A DNA stretch of 64,000 nucleotides from Coleophoma eucalyptorum (GCA_026120035.1 JALRME010000009.1:1-64000), one strand, 5' to 3'; numbered from the stretch's first letter, positions 33,160 to 44,921 are shown. Numbers and translations: made by a program. Notes: generated by a model not told the origin, from the letters alone.

Positions 33160-33265
33160 TAATTGCCTCGTGACAGCCTCGCAGAGGCCTCTCCAGTGTC
33201 TCGCTCGCAGGTTTCTGGTGAGAAGAAGCCTACTGCAAATTACCGCAGATTACGACGCAGAATTC
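33160..33265 (+). repeat. Deleted copy of the 40.7-41.0 kb repeat
   Basis: CTCGTGACAGCCTCGCAGAGGCCTCTCC.. and ..TCTCGCTCGCAGG match 40730-40795, and then GAGAAGAAGCCTACTGCAAATTACCG matches 40992-41020, so about 200 bases present at 40.8-41.0 kb are missing here. The copy is too short to encode anything. Confidence 0.55.
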
Positions 33266-33366
33266 AATGCTATGCCTCGAGCTTAAAGAAGATTCCGTCT
33301 CCGCTACTGTTGTAACATTTAGCCAATTTAAGGTGAATGAGCTGCGACCCCAAAAAATACAACTCT

Positions 33367-33590
33367 GATACAAAAGAAGCTATCCAGCAGCATTTAACCC
33401 GAAACGCAAACGATACTTTTCTTTAGGTGGCTTTGGTCTGCCAGAAGCTATTGAATGTTTCAGGATGGAAGGTTCAGCAGAAATTGACCGCGTTTCCACC
33501 TGGACTAGATGCCCTCTATCATCGGATTTTGGACCAATTTATAGATTCAGAAGATGCTAAGCTAGCTCTATAAAAGTATACAGGTAGCTA
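33367..33590 (+). pseudogene. Fragment of an NLR (end of NACHT region)
   Basis: The plus frame reads YDTKEAIQQHLTRNANDTFL, stop (TAG, expected Trp), VALVCQKL and then KLTAFPPGLDALYHRILDQF, SEDAKLAL, stop. This is the conserved segment just after the NACHT domain in fungal NLRs of the NWD type ('NANDTFLWVALVCQ.L...FPPGLDALY.RM..QI'). The stops fit RIP. Nothing else of the gene is seen nearby. It is not part of the NLR at 25.4-31.8 kb, whose equivalent segment differs. Confidence 0.65.
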
Positions 33591-35007
33591 ATCTTCACTT
33601 AGCTATGATGCCAAGCAGTTCTAAAATAACTGACGCTATGGCTCATAGATCCGTCCTTTTATCCCATTAACAGCCTGCATCCTGGCATGCCTCAGCCCCA
33701 AGTGTTGGGCACTCGGTAAGACAAGCTGAATTTGCAAGTCCTTCTTCTCCAGCGCATGTATCAATGCACAACTGATCTCTTGCCTCGAGGCATGCTGAGT
33801 AAGAAGAGTATGGGCATGATCTTGCCTCAAGTCCTGAACCCCCAGAGCTAGCAGCTGGGACTGCAATTGCATTGATGAACGGAAGCCCTATGGCGGCGAC
33901 AAAGAGAAGAGTTTCCTAGATAGTACCTGATTAGTTTTTGACGACTGTATGAAAGAAGGAGAAATAAAGATTTCATACGGGCTTTAAGAACTGCATATTG
34001 ATGATAGATCAAAGTTTGATATCGGATTTGAAGCTAAGAGCTATCGATGGATTGCGATAATATTGATAGTAGAGGATAGAGAGGTCTAAGACTTGATATT
34101 GGATTTGTGTGAAAAGGAAAGAAAAGGATGGAAACATGAGGTTTATATAAGATTTAGAGCTATTTGATTTCTTACTATTCTTTTCACTATCCCAGACAAA
34201 TACAGCGGTGGATACAATGAATACGACTCTAGTGGAGACAATCAGGTCATATTCAAAGTGTTGATACATAATCTGCCACAGAAATGTAGTATCAATTGCG
34301 TTATCTAGGATCCAATTCAGGAATAACTACACCTGTCACCATAAGATTATAGTTCTCGGAGAGCCCGACGGCGTAGCCATTACTAGGTTTCCTTCTAAGC
34401 ACATGTTTCTACTAGGTACTACATTTTAAGCGTAATGAATAGAGTCTAGTAGATTGATGCTTGTTGGGAATCAATTTCTAGTGGATTTTATCACTATGAC
34501 GGTGTGAGAAGCTACTTTGCTTACTCCCTAACATAGATAGTGATCTGCTGATATTATATTTTAAACGCGTTAACCGACTATTACAGAGGAAGAACTTATA
34601 CAGGGGTAGCTTCTGGCCCATAATTTCAATCCACCTACCTCTAGCCATTTACTCTAGGCTCTTTCGTTCAATTTTTGCTACACATAAAAAGACAAACGAT
34701 AGAAATTTTATAGCCTAATACTAGAATATCCCAAAGATATTCTAGATAATACTAAAGTTTGAGCTCCACCTTGGAGACGTGCTACAGGCTTAACTAGACT
34801 CTAGAGAGTATGAAATATAATATCATCCAGACACAAAACAGTGAAATTTGACTAAAACTTTAAACCTAGTTCTCTACAGATTTGAAGCTCTACGCTCTAA
34901 TGCTATTTCCTAAACGAGTCCCTTATTAGCTTGAAGTTGAAGGCGACCTAACCGACGTTCTACTTATTACAGGGTTATCTTTCTATTCGAGTCTCTATTA
35001 TACTAAA
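33591..35007. other. AT-rich intergenic, RIP-like
   Basis: No supported gene. A minus-strand open frame at 33636-33872 is clean but featureless; another at 34009-34269 is low-complexity. TAG and TAA words are dense, as in RIP-treated DNA. Confidence 0.35.
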
Positions 35008-35268
35008 GATTACAAGTGTTGGATTTACACTCAAGAACGCTATACTAATTACAGGGGTTTTTGTACGATCAGATCACAAGTGTTGGAGTTACACTCAAGA
35101 ACGCTATACTAATTACAGGGTTATTTGTGCGATCAGATTACAAGTGTTGAAACTACACTCAAGAACGCGTTATACTAATTACAGGGTTATTTGTGCGATC
35201 AGATTACAAGTGTTGAAGTTACACTCAAGAACGCGCTATACTAATTACAGGGTTATTTGTGCGATCGC
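35008..35268 (+). repeat. Four tandem copies of a 64-66 bp unit
   Basis: The unit is (A)GATTACAAGTGTTGGAGTTACACTCAAGAACGCTATACTAATTACAGGGTTATTTGTGCGATC, with copies starting at about 35009, 35073, 35137 and 35203. Spacing is 64, 64 and 66. Copies differ at a few positions. A diverged half-unit (ATTACAGGGTTATCT) precedes the array near 34967. Confidence 0.85.
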
Positions 35269-37101
35269 TAGCGTCTCTAGCCCTCCTAGGTTGTGCCTGC
35301 TACTAACCCTACTAGCGTTAATTCAGGTCGGTAATTCGCCGGTTTAATGGCATTGCTTCAGGCCGTCAATTAGCCGGTTCAGGCTACTGCCAGCTCGTAT
35401 GTGTTCTAGCTTATAGACGGTCTCCTCACTCTTACTACGAGCTATCCGAGATATACGAGGTATACGAGCTTAGAGCTTTTCCGAAAGGACCTTCCGCCGG
35501 CAGGACTAGGCCCTGATTGTATTTCTAGCAACGATTGGTATGAATCACCGGGGCAGGTGCGTCAGGTAAGGTTGACAGAGGACGCTCGAGTTCTAGCGTT
35601 TGACTTGTGAAGTCTAGCGTAGTAAATTGGTCTGTTCTGTTACGTCCGTAGGCACCTAGGCTGTAGCATACACTTCTTCAGTGTTAGGGTGAGGCAAACG
35701 CTTGAGGAACTACACTAGTTCCCTCTATTGTATAACGACTACAGATAACAAAGTACTAATGAATAAAAGAAGCACGTAACTGATTTCCATCAAGTTCAGG
35801 TGTACAATGAATGACTGAAGTTGAGTACGAAGCTCCTATCTACTTGGGAACTTCATATTCTTGAATACTATGTAAATCCTTATATGAGTAGTGATTTCTC
35901 AAGGCTAGCAGTATTAATCACATCCTCAAAGTTAGATAATATGAAATAATACTATTCCTATAGTTAGAAATCAGAGTACCAAATTTCGTACCTTTTCCAT
36001 CTTAATGCTCTTTCCAACGGGGAGAGAAAATTCCAATCTGATAGTAGAGGAATCTACGTCGGTCTCTCCTCTTTCCATGGGGTTTCAGGGTCGCTGCGAT
36101 GCGACCGTAGGGGCTCCTTAATCGAGGTATGCTTTAGAGCGCTTCTTGGATTTTTTCACTTTCAGTACTATAATTGAGTAGGTATAGATGAGGTACTACT
36201 TAGTTAAGCTAAGGCATAGCTCTTCCTAATTAGGGTATTATTATATCTTTTGCATCTTACAATAAGTTTGCATTTAGGATAACAGAGTGCCATTGCCAAT
36301 ACTAGGACCGCACCTCCGTAGCTTCACATTATTCAGATCCATCTAGACAAGTAAATCATTATCTAATCTAATGGATTGATAATCGGATGACATATAGGGG
36401 GCTTGGTGGTGGAACCATATCAGCTGCATACAATTAGGGAGACCCATTGAAAGAAACAACCTACCCCGCTCACATGCACCTAACGTTTGCAGGGGCTCCT
36501 TTAATATCTTCGCTTGCGCCGTGTTTCACAGCTTCCTTTTCAGGTTTGCGTCTCATCATACTTACGCGGTAATATCAGATGTTTTACAACTATCATTGCT
36601 ATATCAGCAGTGGGAAGGCTGATTCCGAAAATCAGGCAGGTAGTTCGCGATGGGCCTGTTGAATGTGACATGAAAGCTTACAAATTTTCTCCATACAGCT
36701 TAAACCCTTGAATGGCTTAAAGCCGTGGAGACGCGAGATCCAGCGTATCTATCTTGCGTGAATCCTGTATATTTCTAGGAGAGGATATCTAATTCTGGTC
36801 GTCTGTACTGACCCGCTCAAAGCTACTCTAATGCTATTTAATACAGCCGAGCGAGCCTGAGCTTAGCATGTTGATGCAAAATGTTCTAGTCTAATGGACT
36901 TCCACTAAGCTTCATGGTCTTGGCTCACCCACTTCTCAGATCTGCAGTAGCATATCTAATGAAGTTTACGAGCTGTAGATCGACAAACATGGTCCTAGCA
37001 CACAACATCAAACCAACGCGCGATGTCTTGTCAAAAGTGAAATTGGGGGATTGAATATAAAAGGCGAAAATACCTAAGTTTACGTCGATAGTATGTACTA
37101 T
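35269..37101. other. Degraded intergenic region
   Basis: No intact gene. 35639 (TGTTACGTCCGTAGG..CTTCTTCAGT) resembles 24742. A ..GGGGCTCCTT word recurs at 36110 and 36490. High TA content suggests RIP-treated transposon DNA. Confidence 0.35.
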
Positions 37102-37476
37102 TGTTGGAATGTTATCGACAGGTCAATCACGAGACCTAGTCACATGTCACATACAGTATCATTAGCGAGAGAGGTACTGATACATTTCTGCCACACACTC
37201 TCTTCAATAGACATGAACCAACTACTACAAACCTATTCTGAACCTGATTTGACTTGAAAGTCACCTTTTAGGTTACCTGATGTAAACCAACAACTAGGAT
37301 TAAATTCGAAGATTTTCATTGAAATGTGTGACTTTAGGATCTGTTTGTAAGAACATGACCTGCCCAGATTGATTAATTGGATAATCTAGGACGTTGGATT
37401 ATTAGGACAATACAGCGATAAAACAGGTGGTGTTTGTTGTTAGGTATAAACGAGACTTATTAACGATATTCCAACA
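37102..37476 (+). mobile_element. Possible solo LTR with 9-bp inverted ends
   Basis: The segment begins TGTTGGAAT and ends ATTCCAACA, a perfect 9-bp inverted pair with TG..CA termini. Its last 16 bases (AACGATATTCCAACA type) resemble the end of the shorter LTR at 44737-44921 (ATCGATATTCCAACA). An ACAGGTGGTGTTTGT word inside it recurs at 40405. No target duplication is evident. Confidence 0.5.
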
Positions 37477-37769
37477 TTAACCAAGCACCGAGAGAAAGTT
37501 AGAGTTGTTACTATAGGGAGTAATATCGATATAATCAAAATTTCCAAGTTAGCTCTTGGTATCAGGAACGGAACATTTCGTGCACCTGATTGACAAGTCG
37601 TGGAGTGCTATCAGTTTTTTTAAAAACCACTTACTCCATCTTGATTGCAGTTGGCCTGCCATACAAGATCAGTTGTAGATTTACATAATTTAGTTCTAAT
37701 ATATTCTAATAAAGGTTCGCCATTTCATTATTTGCAACTGGCTAAAATGGTCTTTTCTTGAGAACTGGA

Positions 37770-38803
37770 TTAAAACGAAGCCCAACGTAAATTTTTAAAC
37801 CCCACTAGTTCCTTTGTTGTTTGATTAGAATCATTAGCTCTACTTCTGCTTCTTGAGTACCCTTGAGTTCTCTCATGAACTGCCTTGAATAGTGGATAGT
37901 AAGTACTAAATGAGGCAGCTAGCAGTCCAATAAATGGTTCGGTTACTTGAGCTACAAAAATGCCATAGGCTGTATAGGTATAATCGCCGTCATCAGTAGA
38001 GGAAGAGGTGAAAACGAGAGCAGCGATCCCGGCCCCACTTGCAAATATTCCCATCCCCAATAGGCAGCCGGTGAGAAACTTAGATCGTTTGTCCATCAGT
38101 GAGCCTTTCAGAAGAATCCAGGGTAGAAGACTCGTGGTCCAATCGGCAATCACTGAAATGGTATACTGAATGTAGAGGAGGATGATTGAAGCCCTGGATG
38201 AGACACAGACGTCGTCGCCGGTGATAGAAGCATCCCAGTAGTAATGAACTGGGACGCAATAAAAGATATTCAATCTAAAGAGATTGATTAGGTTTATAAT
38301 GCTGCTAATAACGGCAATACTGTAGAGAATCCCTCTTTGCCATGGGACTGAAGTAATACGAAGAAAAAGCCAGCAGAGTGAGAGCCGTAATGCTATTATA
38401 CATGAATAGAAAAGTATCCCTTCAGCAAACATATACTATTGTTGAAGTCAGTAAATGCTCAGTAGTGGTATAGGGTTTAAATTGATTACTTTGAATTGGA
38501 TTACTTGGTCATCCTGGGAGACATCCTCCTGGTGGCTTCCAAAGCCATATAAAGCCATCCCTACACCCGTGACAGATGTACCAATAAATAAAATCTTTGG
38601 TTCTTAGCTAGAAGAGTTATGACTGTGTTGGATAAACATACTACACTAATGATCAACAATATATCATCGGTTCCGAATGACTTTGAAATAAATATTCGAG
38701 TCCATAGTCGTATTAAGACGGCCAAGCCGGTTAGGATAGGTGTGACGATACTAAATACCAAAAAGCTATACCCATGAGGACTCATATCCTTAGTGGTATA
38801 CAT
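37770..38803 (-). CDS. Rhodopsin-like fungal integral membrane protein, damaged splice site
   Basis: Three exons on the minus strand: 38803-38608, 38560-38505 and 38435-37770, giving about 305 residues when joined. The product matches the fungal 'rhodopsin domain' family (PTH11-related 7-helix proteins): FSIVTPILTGLAVLIRLWTR, GTDDILLIISVVC, YGFGSHQED, then MFAEGILFYSCIIALRLSLCWLFLRI and further helices, with Cys residues in the extracellular loop (YCVPVHYYWD.., DDVC). The last intron is normal (GTAATC..TAG). The first (38607-38561, 47 bases) has a normal TAG acceptor, but its donor dinucleotide reads CT instead of GT. Unless this is a sequence error, the gene would not splice correctly. The tail is Ser/Arg-rich and cytoplasmic. 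No RIP stops. Confidence 0.7.
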
Positions 38804-39880
38804 TTCGAGGTTGGATTAGCAGGTTGGTGGTATTAACTGGAGGTGGATGGTGATGCCGTTGGAATTGAGTCAATACTGTAATGCACCACCCAAGTCTTAA
38901 ATATAAGTAGTCCGGCACGACTGTGATGCTATACATTTCCGGCGTTTAAAGACAAATTCCAAATCTAAGTTTTGGTCAGCAGTTCAATCATATCGACTTG
39001 TCAGTGGGGCAGCGCTGTCATGCCAGAAATGCTAGGTTGGCGATACCGCAAGCAGCGGGGGCGAAAGTATGGAGAGGTTTTGGAGGCGATGCACGACATC
39101 AAATTTCAGAACGTACTACCTACATATCCTAAAAGGAATTATCTTTTCATACTTGGTCTGTGAAAAGTCAAATAGAGGAATCACGAAATGCAGGATGGCG
39201 ATCTTGGAATTGCTGCTGATTTTCGTATGGCTGACACTCCCTCAGCCTCCCAGATGAAAGCGGCACGCCAACCACCCGATTCCAGATATTATTAGCCGTG
39301 AAGTCGGAGAAAACACACCTTAGTCATCAATCCAAGACTAATGTAATCTCTAGCAGCCGAGACCCGAGATGCGCTCTCTCCTCTCCCCTGGAATTTCAGT
39401 TCGTTTCGAAGGTGCTACCTACAATCATGGGATAACTCTCTCTCACTCAATATGGATGAAGACAGCACCAAGCCAACCGGCTGCGACTATTTTAGTAACG
39501 CGAATCCGCAGACCATCCTAGAGCAGGCTCCCATCGCTTATCAAAAGATCAAGGCGTGCCTTGCTGCTACAGGGGCCCAGCCTACTGTACTAAGGGTCGA
39601 CGTTTTCGGGCCGGGTTATGACATATCCTAGAGAATGCCCGTGCGCCCTGTATGGCGTCTCTCCCAGAACCTGCCGTGGCTCGTGCACGCGTCAGGTACG
39701 TGCCAGAACTCGCCGTGTTCTGTAAAAGATTAAATTATATAGAATAGAATAGGTTGTACCCCAAACCCTGAGCCCTTCCTCAACTGCCCTATATTTGCTA
39801 ACGGGACGCAGGTCCTGCCGGCGCTCGAGGGGCCACACATCGTTCGTCACCTCAGTAGCCTTCTCGGTTAGCATGCTTAC
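38804..39880. other. Intergenic, with short coding-like stretch
   Basis: Near 39452-39630 a frame from ATG (MDEDSTKPTGCDYF, then ILEQAPIAYQKIKACLAATG and VLRVDVFGPGYDIS) stops at TAG. I do not recognise it; it may be debris of the gene that supplied the CBM20 fragment or something unrelated. Confidence 0.3.
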
Positions 39881-40129
39881 ATGATGCAGTTAAGCTCTTG
39901 GTCAATCACCGCCGGCGTAGCATTATCCGCAAGTAACTATACATCTTTTAGTAATCTGTGGTTTACTACGGTCCGAATCATGCCAGGGGTAGCATTCGAG
40001 TACAAGTATTTTCAATTGAATGATCTACAACCTGGTAATATAACTTGGGAAGGATACCAAAGTACTAGTTCTGGAAACCGGGTTTACACTGCTCCGTGTA
40101 GTATGGCTATAACTATCAACGATAACTAG
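39881..40129 (+). pseudogene. CBM20 starch-binding domain fragment
   Basis: 82 codons that match most of a CBM20 domain: ALSASNYTSFSNLWFTTVRI (family 'ALSA..YTSSNPLW.VTV.LP'), VAFEYKYFQLN, ITWEGYQS, NRVYTAPCSMAITINDN, ending at TAG where the family has the conserved Trp (TGG to TAG, as RIP would do). CBM20 domains sit at the C-terminus of fungal glucoamylases, amylases and starch-active AA13 monooxygenases. No catalytic domain is found upstream, so this is a detached fragment. Confidence 0.65.
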
Positions 40130-40728
40130 CAAACATAGAGCACAAAGAATAATGAAGCATGTAATTAATAAAAGGAGGGTAGCTGTTGGAATACCTCTTA
40201 TTTCAGCTGTATCAATAACAGTCAAAATGCGTGAGGTAAAATGTGTGTCTTTTTTTCTGTTCTAAGTGAGTGTGATGGAGGTCTTATCAATACCTTCATC
40301 TGTTTGTAGAACAACCAGAATAGGTATCGATTCAACCTCCGTTCGTAATGCTACGTAATGTAGGCATCGATCCGACCTCTTGTTCGTAGTACTACGTAAT
40401 TACAAACAGGTGGTGTTTGTAGTAAGTACGAACGAGTGTTCGATCGAGGTCGAGATCGAGATCCAATAATGATATACCGACAGTTAATATATAGTATATA
40501 ATAGCTTAAGCCAGACTAACTACTATTATAAGAAAATATAATTATATTCGCGTCGTGGTCTAGACGATCAAATTAAAATCACTAGCCTAATATTTACTAG
40601 CGGGCTATTAGTAATAATTTAGGTAAGAATTCTATAAATCTTCCGTGAATGATCCGTACGACAAACCTTTATGTTGTGATATAGTAAGGTAGCCTAAGAA
40701 ATCTCTATTATTAGCTTAGAATTACCTT

Positions 40729-40835
40729 ACGACAGCCTCGCAGAGCCTCGCAGAGGCCTTTGCGAGGCCTCCTAGGTGCCTCGCTCGTAGGCGTCCGTCT
40801 CGCGGATGCCTCGCAACTATCAAACTATATAAGGC
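40729..40835 (+). repeat. GC-rich CCTCGCAG-type short repeats
   Basis: A cluster of short imperfect direct and inverted words (GCCTCGCAGAG, GCCTTTGCGAGGCCTC, GTGCCTCGCTCGTAGG, GATGCCTCGC) in an otherwise AT-rich region, just upstream of the RIP-killed gene. Part of it recurs at 33168-33215. It may be the promoter or terminal part of a dispersed element. Confidence 0.5.
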
Positions 40836-40917
40836 ACCGAAACCCTCAAAATGGCAGATACAAAGTCTCTATATAGTTCTAGAGGCTTTGCTATATCTCT
40901 GTCTACTTTCTGCCTCT

Positions 40918-43900
40918 ATGGCTTCCCCATCACGAAGTGACGATAATGATTCTTTCTCAGCGGGTGGCTCAAAGTCAGAATTGGAGTGGTGGGAAGAAGC
41001 CTACTACAAACTACCGAGCGACGCTCAATACGAGAATACCCTTCATTATATACAAACCTTTATTCCCTTCCGCAATCCACCCGAATTCGGCCTAGGAAGC
41101 AAAGAGCTTGGGTATAACGTTATAGCTAGGCGTACTAAAATCCAAGCCGAAATACGTGTTAAGTTGTTGCAATTTATCGATACCTTGACTAGAAATACTT
41201 CGAAAAGACCTTCAGAAAAGACTCCCCAAGCAATAGCCGAGGAATTCTATAGCTTTATATACACCCTTCTAGGGACGATTACTTTCAAGGACTACGTTGC
41301 TACTGCTCTAAACAACGAAAGCCGTATGTAGCTATATTCATACTCATTCTTAACGAAATTTGTATAAGCTTGTATACTATTGTTCAAGACGGAAATAATC
41401 AACTGCTTTATGAATATAGATTGGTCGAAAAGGTATACTTCACTTAGTAGAAGTTGGAATTTTCTAATGGAAAACAGTGTTTATAAAGCCTTCATCCATT
41501 AGGGCACTAGATTGTCCGTAGCAGTCTATAGGCTATACGCTCAAGTCCTAGAGACGCTCTTGATTTTATATACGAGCTAGTTAGCAAGATACTCTCTAGA
41601 GCCCGTATAACCATTAAGATTCTCTCAAATGATAGTAATTCTGCTTTCCAAACGCTTAACGAACTTACTATATTATACAATCGATTTAATGACTGAAAGT
41701 TAGTTTAGTTCGATATATCTTCTAAGAGGCTTCGTCATAAGGACGCCATTTTGTATAATAGCAATACGGCCAACAAACCCGCTCCGGACCCCCTTTTTAG
41801 ATATTATTAATATATCGATCATTCGAAAGCTAGTAGGGTCCCGTATGACTCGACGGACCGCTTTAGAATTCTTCTATTTTATGAAGATCTATCTTTAGAC
41901 TTCATAATGTTTTAGTACGCTATCCTAGAAATATTTAACACTCCTATATTAGGACCCGCGCTTCAACTTGTTACCAAATTTCTTCCACTCGACCCAAAAG
42001 ATTTACCTTAAATAGTATTAGTATACCTAAGAAGTTGTCTGGAAGACTTGCTTTTGGGATTGAATTTGCCACTTATGGAGGAAGAATCGAATTTAGAACA
42101 AACTAGTAGAATATTTAAGGCTTTACTATCTTCGAACTCTATTACCGAAGGTAAATATAATCTTAAATAGTTTTTTTCGGCTCTTGACTTAACCAAATAT
42201 AATATCGTAACAATCGTAGAAGAGTTTTATAACTACGTTATCAAAACCTTCCGCCAAATACCGTTTCCCTCCTAGATAAGTCTTATAGGTCCTTACCAAA
42301 ATCCTTTCCTTGTCGAATGCCTTGAGGATACATACGAAAAACGCGACTAGCTGCTTGGCTACCTACGCGCTGCCTCCGCCTTACAAATTAATAAATGCTG
42401 TCTTATTGCAAAGGTTCGTTGAGAAGAAAACACTTACTGCTCTTTTATGCTAACGTGTTTAGTGTGACGGGGTTACTTGTTGTCACCTGATTTCAACTCT
42501 ATCTCTGTCACGAGGGTCTTCTTACATGTATAAATACAGCTAGGCTATACTATAGAAAGACAACAATTTATATACCTTTTTAACCAACCTAAAACTTAAT
42601 GATAACTACGAAATATAGTGCTACTGCTGAACTACCCTCTATTCCACGTCCTACAACTCTATATGCTCTGATGGGACTTTCCCCATCACATAAATGTTTA
42701 GTACTTACAAAAATCGCATCCGCTTGCTTACTGGATCGTATATACCGCCGTCTACAACCAAAGTAGTATATCTATACTCAATAGTCTCGAACCCTTTCTT
42801 CTCTTAGTTCGGATAGTACTTAGAGGATTATATAGTAATGTACTAGATAAATTAGAGTATCTTACTATACTATCGCTTCGCTACGACCTAAGGAATAAAG
42901 GAACGGCTTAGATTGAGTGGTAGCATCTTATAGAAAGTTGGTCTATATTACAAAAGCGTTTGTATGCTTTCCTAGTAGAAAAAGTCGCTGAAATATATAC
43001 AATACGTAATATCAATCGATTGAATCACCTTATTAATATTGGCCCTTTCTTGCCTTCGATATATAGTCTACTAAAGGAGATATATAAATTATAGCTAGGA
43101 CTTACTGTCGAGGCTTAGGAGTTTGTTACGGCTATACCCTAGATGGTAGATCGTATTTACTCTATAATCAAAGTAAGTTTGTTGCTATTTAGTGTTAATA
43201 GCTTAATTCTTAGTACTTATAACTCTAGCGCCTTCTTACAATCCGTAATTATTATAGTGCGATTCCCCTAATGCAAGGACTTCTTAATACAAAAGCACAT
43301 CTATCTAAGGACGTAAAGGCTTTCGAAAATCTTATCGAGAAAGATAGTAGCTGGAAGGAGTATCGAGAGCTATATGATATAAAGCCTAGGCTCCTTTGTA
43401 TCTTTCCCTACCTCTAGGATGCACTAGAAGCCTTATAAGGTCGATACGCCATCCTAAGTAGCAACAATACTAGATTTAAGAGACAACGAGAAGGTCTAGG
43501 GTCGACACCAAGTACGTAACTACCAGATTTGTTTAAAGTGACCCTACTATCGTAATCCATTAGTTTAGTAGCGCTACAACCATCAACTAGTAGGCTGAAA
43601 ACCCTAGATACTAGATATAGCTCTTAAGATTATGAGTTTTACCAACCCTTATCACTTATATTTCAAGAAGTTCTAATTTATAGACTAAGATAAATATCCT
43701 AGTGAACTTATATAGCAAAAAGCCTCTTCGACTCCTACGGGAAGCTCTTTAATTAGAGAACAGGCGTTAGCTACAGGAATCCAGAAAGAGCCGGAAACTA
43801 GAGCTCTAGGCCTCATAAGTTATACAGAAAAAGCTCGTACGTGGTTACATAAGGCTACATCTCGTAAGTAGGTTCCCGCCCAATCTATAGTAGATCGACC

Positions 43901-44000
43901 GTAGCTGTCAAAAAAACGCCGGTAAGTAATAGTAGTATCAACAAACATAGAGTATATCTCTAAGAGTCCAAGGTCGACATACGCCGTTAATATCGGCGAC
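40918..44000 (+). pseudogene. Large RIP-killed gene of a dispersed family
   Basis: A clean start (ATG at 40918, MASPSRSDDNDSFSAGG, after a CT-rich leader) and 137 open codons to 41331, then about 2.7 kb of coding-like sequence with many TAG/TAA stops. Recognisable segments include LEWWEEAYYKLPSDAQ, KRPSEKTPQAIAEEFYSF, STDRFRILLFYEDLSLDF (~41850-41905), LPLMEEESNLEQTSRIFKAL (~42070-42125) and NRLNHLINIGPFLPSIYSLL (~43015-43075). Family unknown. Related pieces at 18.7 kb and 33.2 kb show it is repeated, so it may be transposon-encoded. The LTR at 42463-42690 splits it and the frame resumes behind. Confidence 0.45.
42463..42690 (+). mobile_element. LTR inserted in the RIP-killed gene
   Basis: 228 bp, TGTGACGG to CCATCACA, same family and orientation as 22037-22261. 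The host frame continues on both sides. TGTTTAG directly precedes the LTR and recurs four bases after it (42695-42701), which may be a target duplication with a small change at the junction. It is a solo LTR: no internal region is present. Confidence 0.75.
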
Positions 44001-44736
44001 GCATCACGATGCTCTAATGCGTCTCCTATAGCGCCATAGTGGAGGAAAGATATATGCCGATAGGGCCTTACAAAGAGCCAAGGCTTCGATAAGATCTAAT
44101 CTGACCTAAGGAAGACATCGGGAACGTTCACGCGAGAAGCTACAGTCTTGCCACCCGCTCGTTATCAGACATGGTTACATAAGCTTGCTAGAAAAGGAGG
44201 TAACTATAGTGGTGGTAGGGTTAGGGATGGACTCAAAAGCTTTCATGAAGTACACTATAATGGGGCTCCGGAGAATTGAACGCTAAAGAATAATTGTTAT
44301 ATAGTGTCAAAGGTAGTATCGTTCAAATAAACAGGATTTAAGGTTTGCCCGTTGTTAATGAATAAGCTAACAGTAAGACGCAGATATATAAATTTATACG
44401 CCAAACTTAAGTAACTAGGGTAAGGGAGGCAACCTTTACAAAATTTCTCCAACTTTTGCACCTAAATTCGGTGACTTTTATTAGACAACATTTGCCTAGA
44501 CAAAATTGAACTCTAGCTCTAAGTAGATATAATTTGTGTTCAGTAATCGACCAGAAAGTCCAACGCGTTGGACTTAGCTCTCTATGTCAATCAATAGCAG
44601 GGCGACGACATGCGTTTTGGGATCAAGAAATGGTTCTATTCCTAGCGATAATGGAAGTAACCTTTTGTAGGATGGGATAGCTGTAAGATCTTAAAAATCT
44701 AGAGTGGCACTGATGATAACCTTTAATCATTATGTG
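44001..44736. other. RIP-like intergenic region, no gene seen
   Basis: High TA content, many stops in all frames; probably the tail of the degraded element upstream. Confidence 0.35.
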
Positions 44737-44921
44737 TGTTGGTTTGAGTCGAAGCAATATTCGATAAGAGATCAGGAGATCAAGGGGTCAATTCAGTATA
44801 GTATAATAAGTTATGATTCTTCTAAGTGAGGATGGTGCATAGGAGGTATAAATACCGCCTATAGCATCATGTGATCACAAGTGAGTGGTCATATGATAAT
44901 CATAATATCGATATTCCAACA
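44737..44921 (+). mobile_element. Solo LTR with near-perfect target duplication
   Basis: 185 bp beginning TGTTGG and ending CCAACA (6-bp inverted ends). The five bases before it are ATGTG and after it ATATG, a target duplication with one G-to-A change. It contains CATCATGTGATCACAAGTGAGTGG and a TATAAATACCG box-like word. End related to 37476. Confidence 0.6.

Noticed and set aside
33636..33872. Clean 78-codon minus-strand frame (LQSQLLALGVQDLRQDHAH)
   Set aside because: No start context, family feature or neighbour support; could be a small gene but evidence is too weak.
35144..35347. 67-codon frame with repeated LKLHSRTRYTNYRVICAI
   Set aside because: Produced by the 64-66 bp tandem repeat; not a gene.
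22037..42690. Single retroelement bounded by the two similar LTRs
   Set aside because: 20 kb apart with intact unrelated genes between; they are independent solo LTRs.
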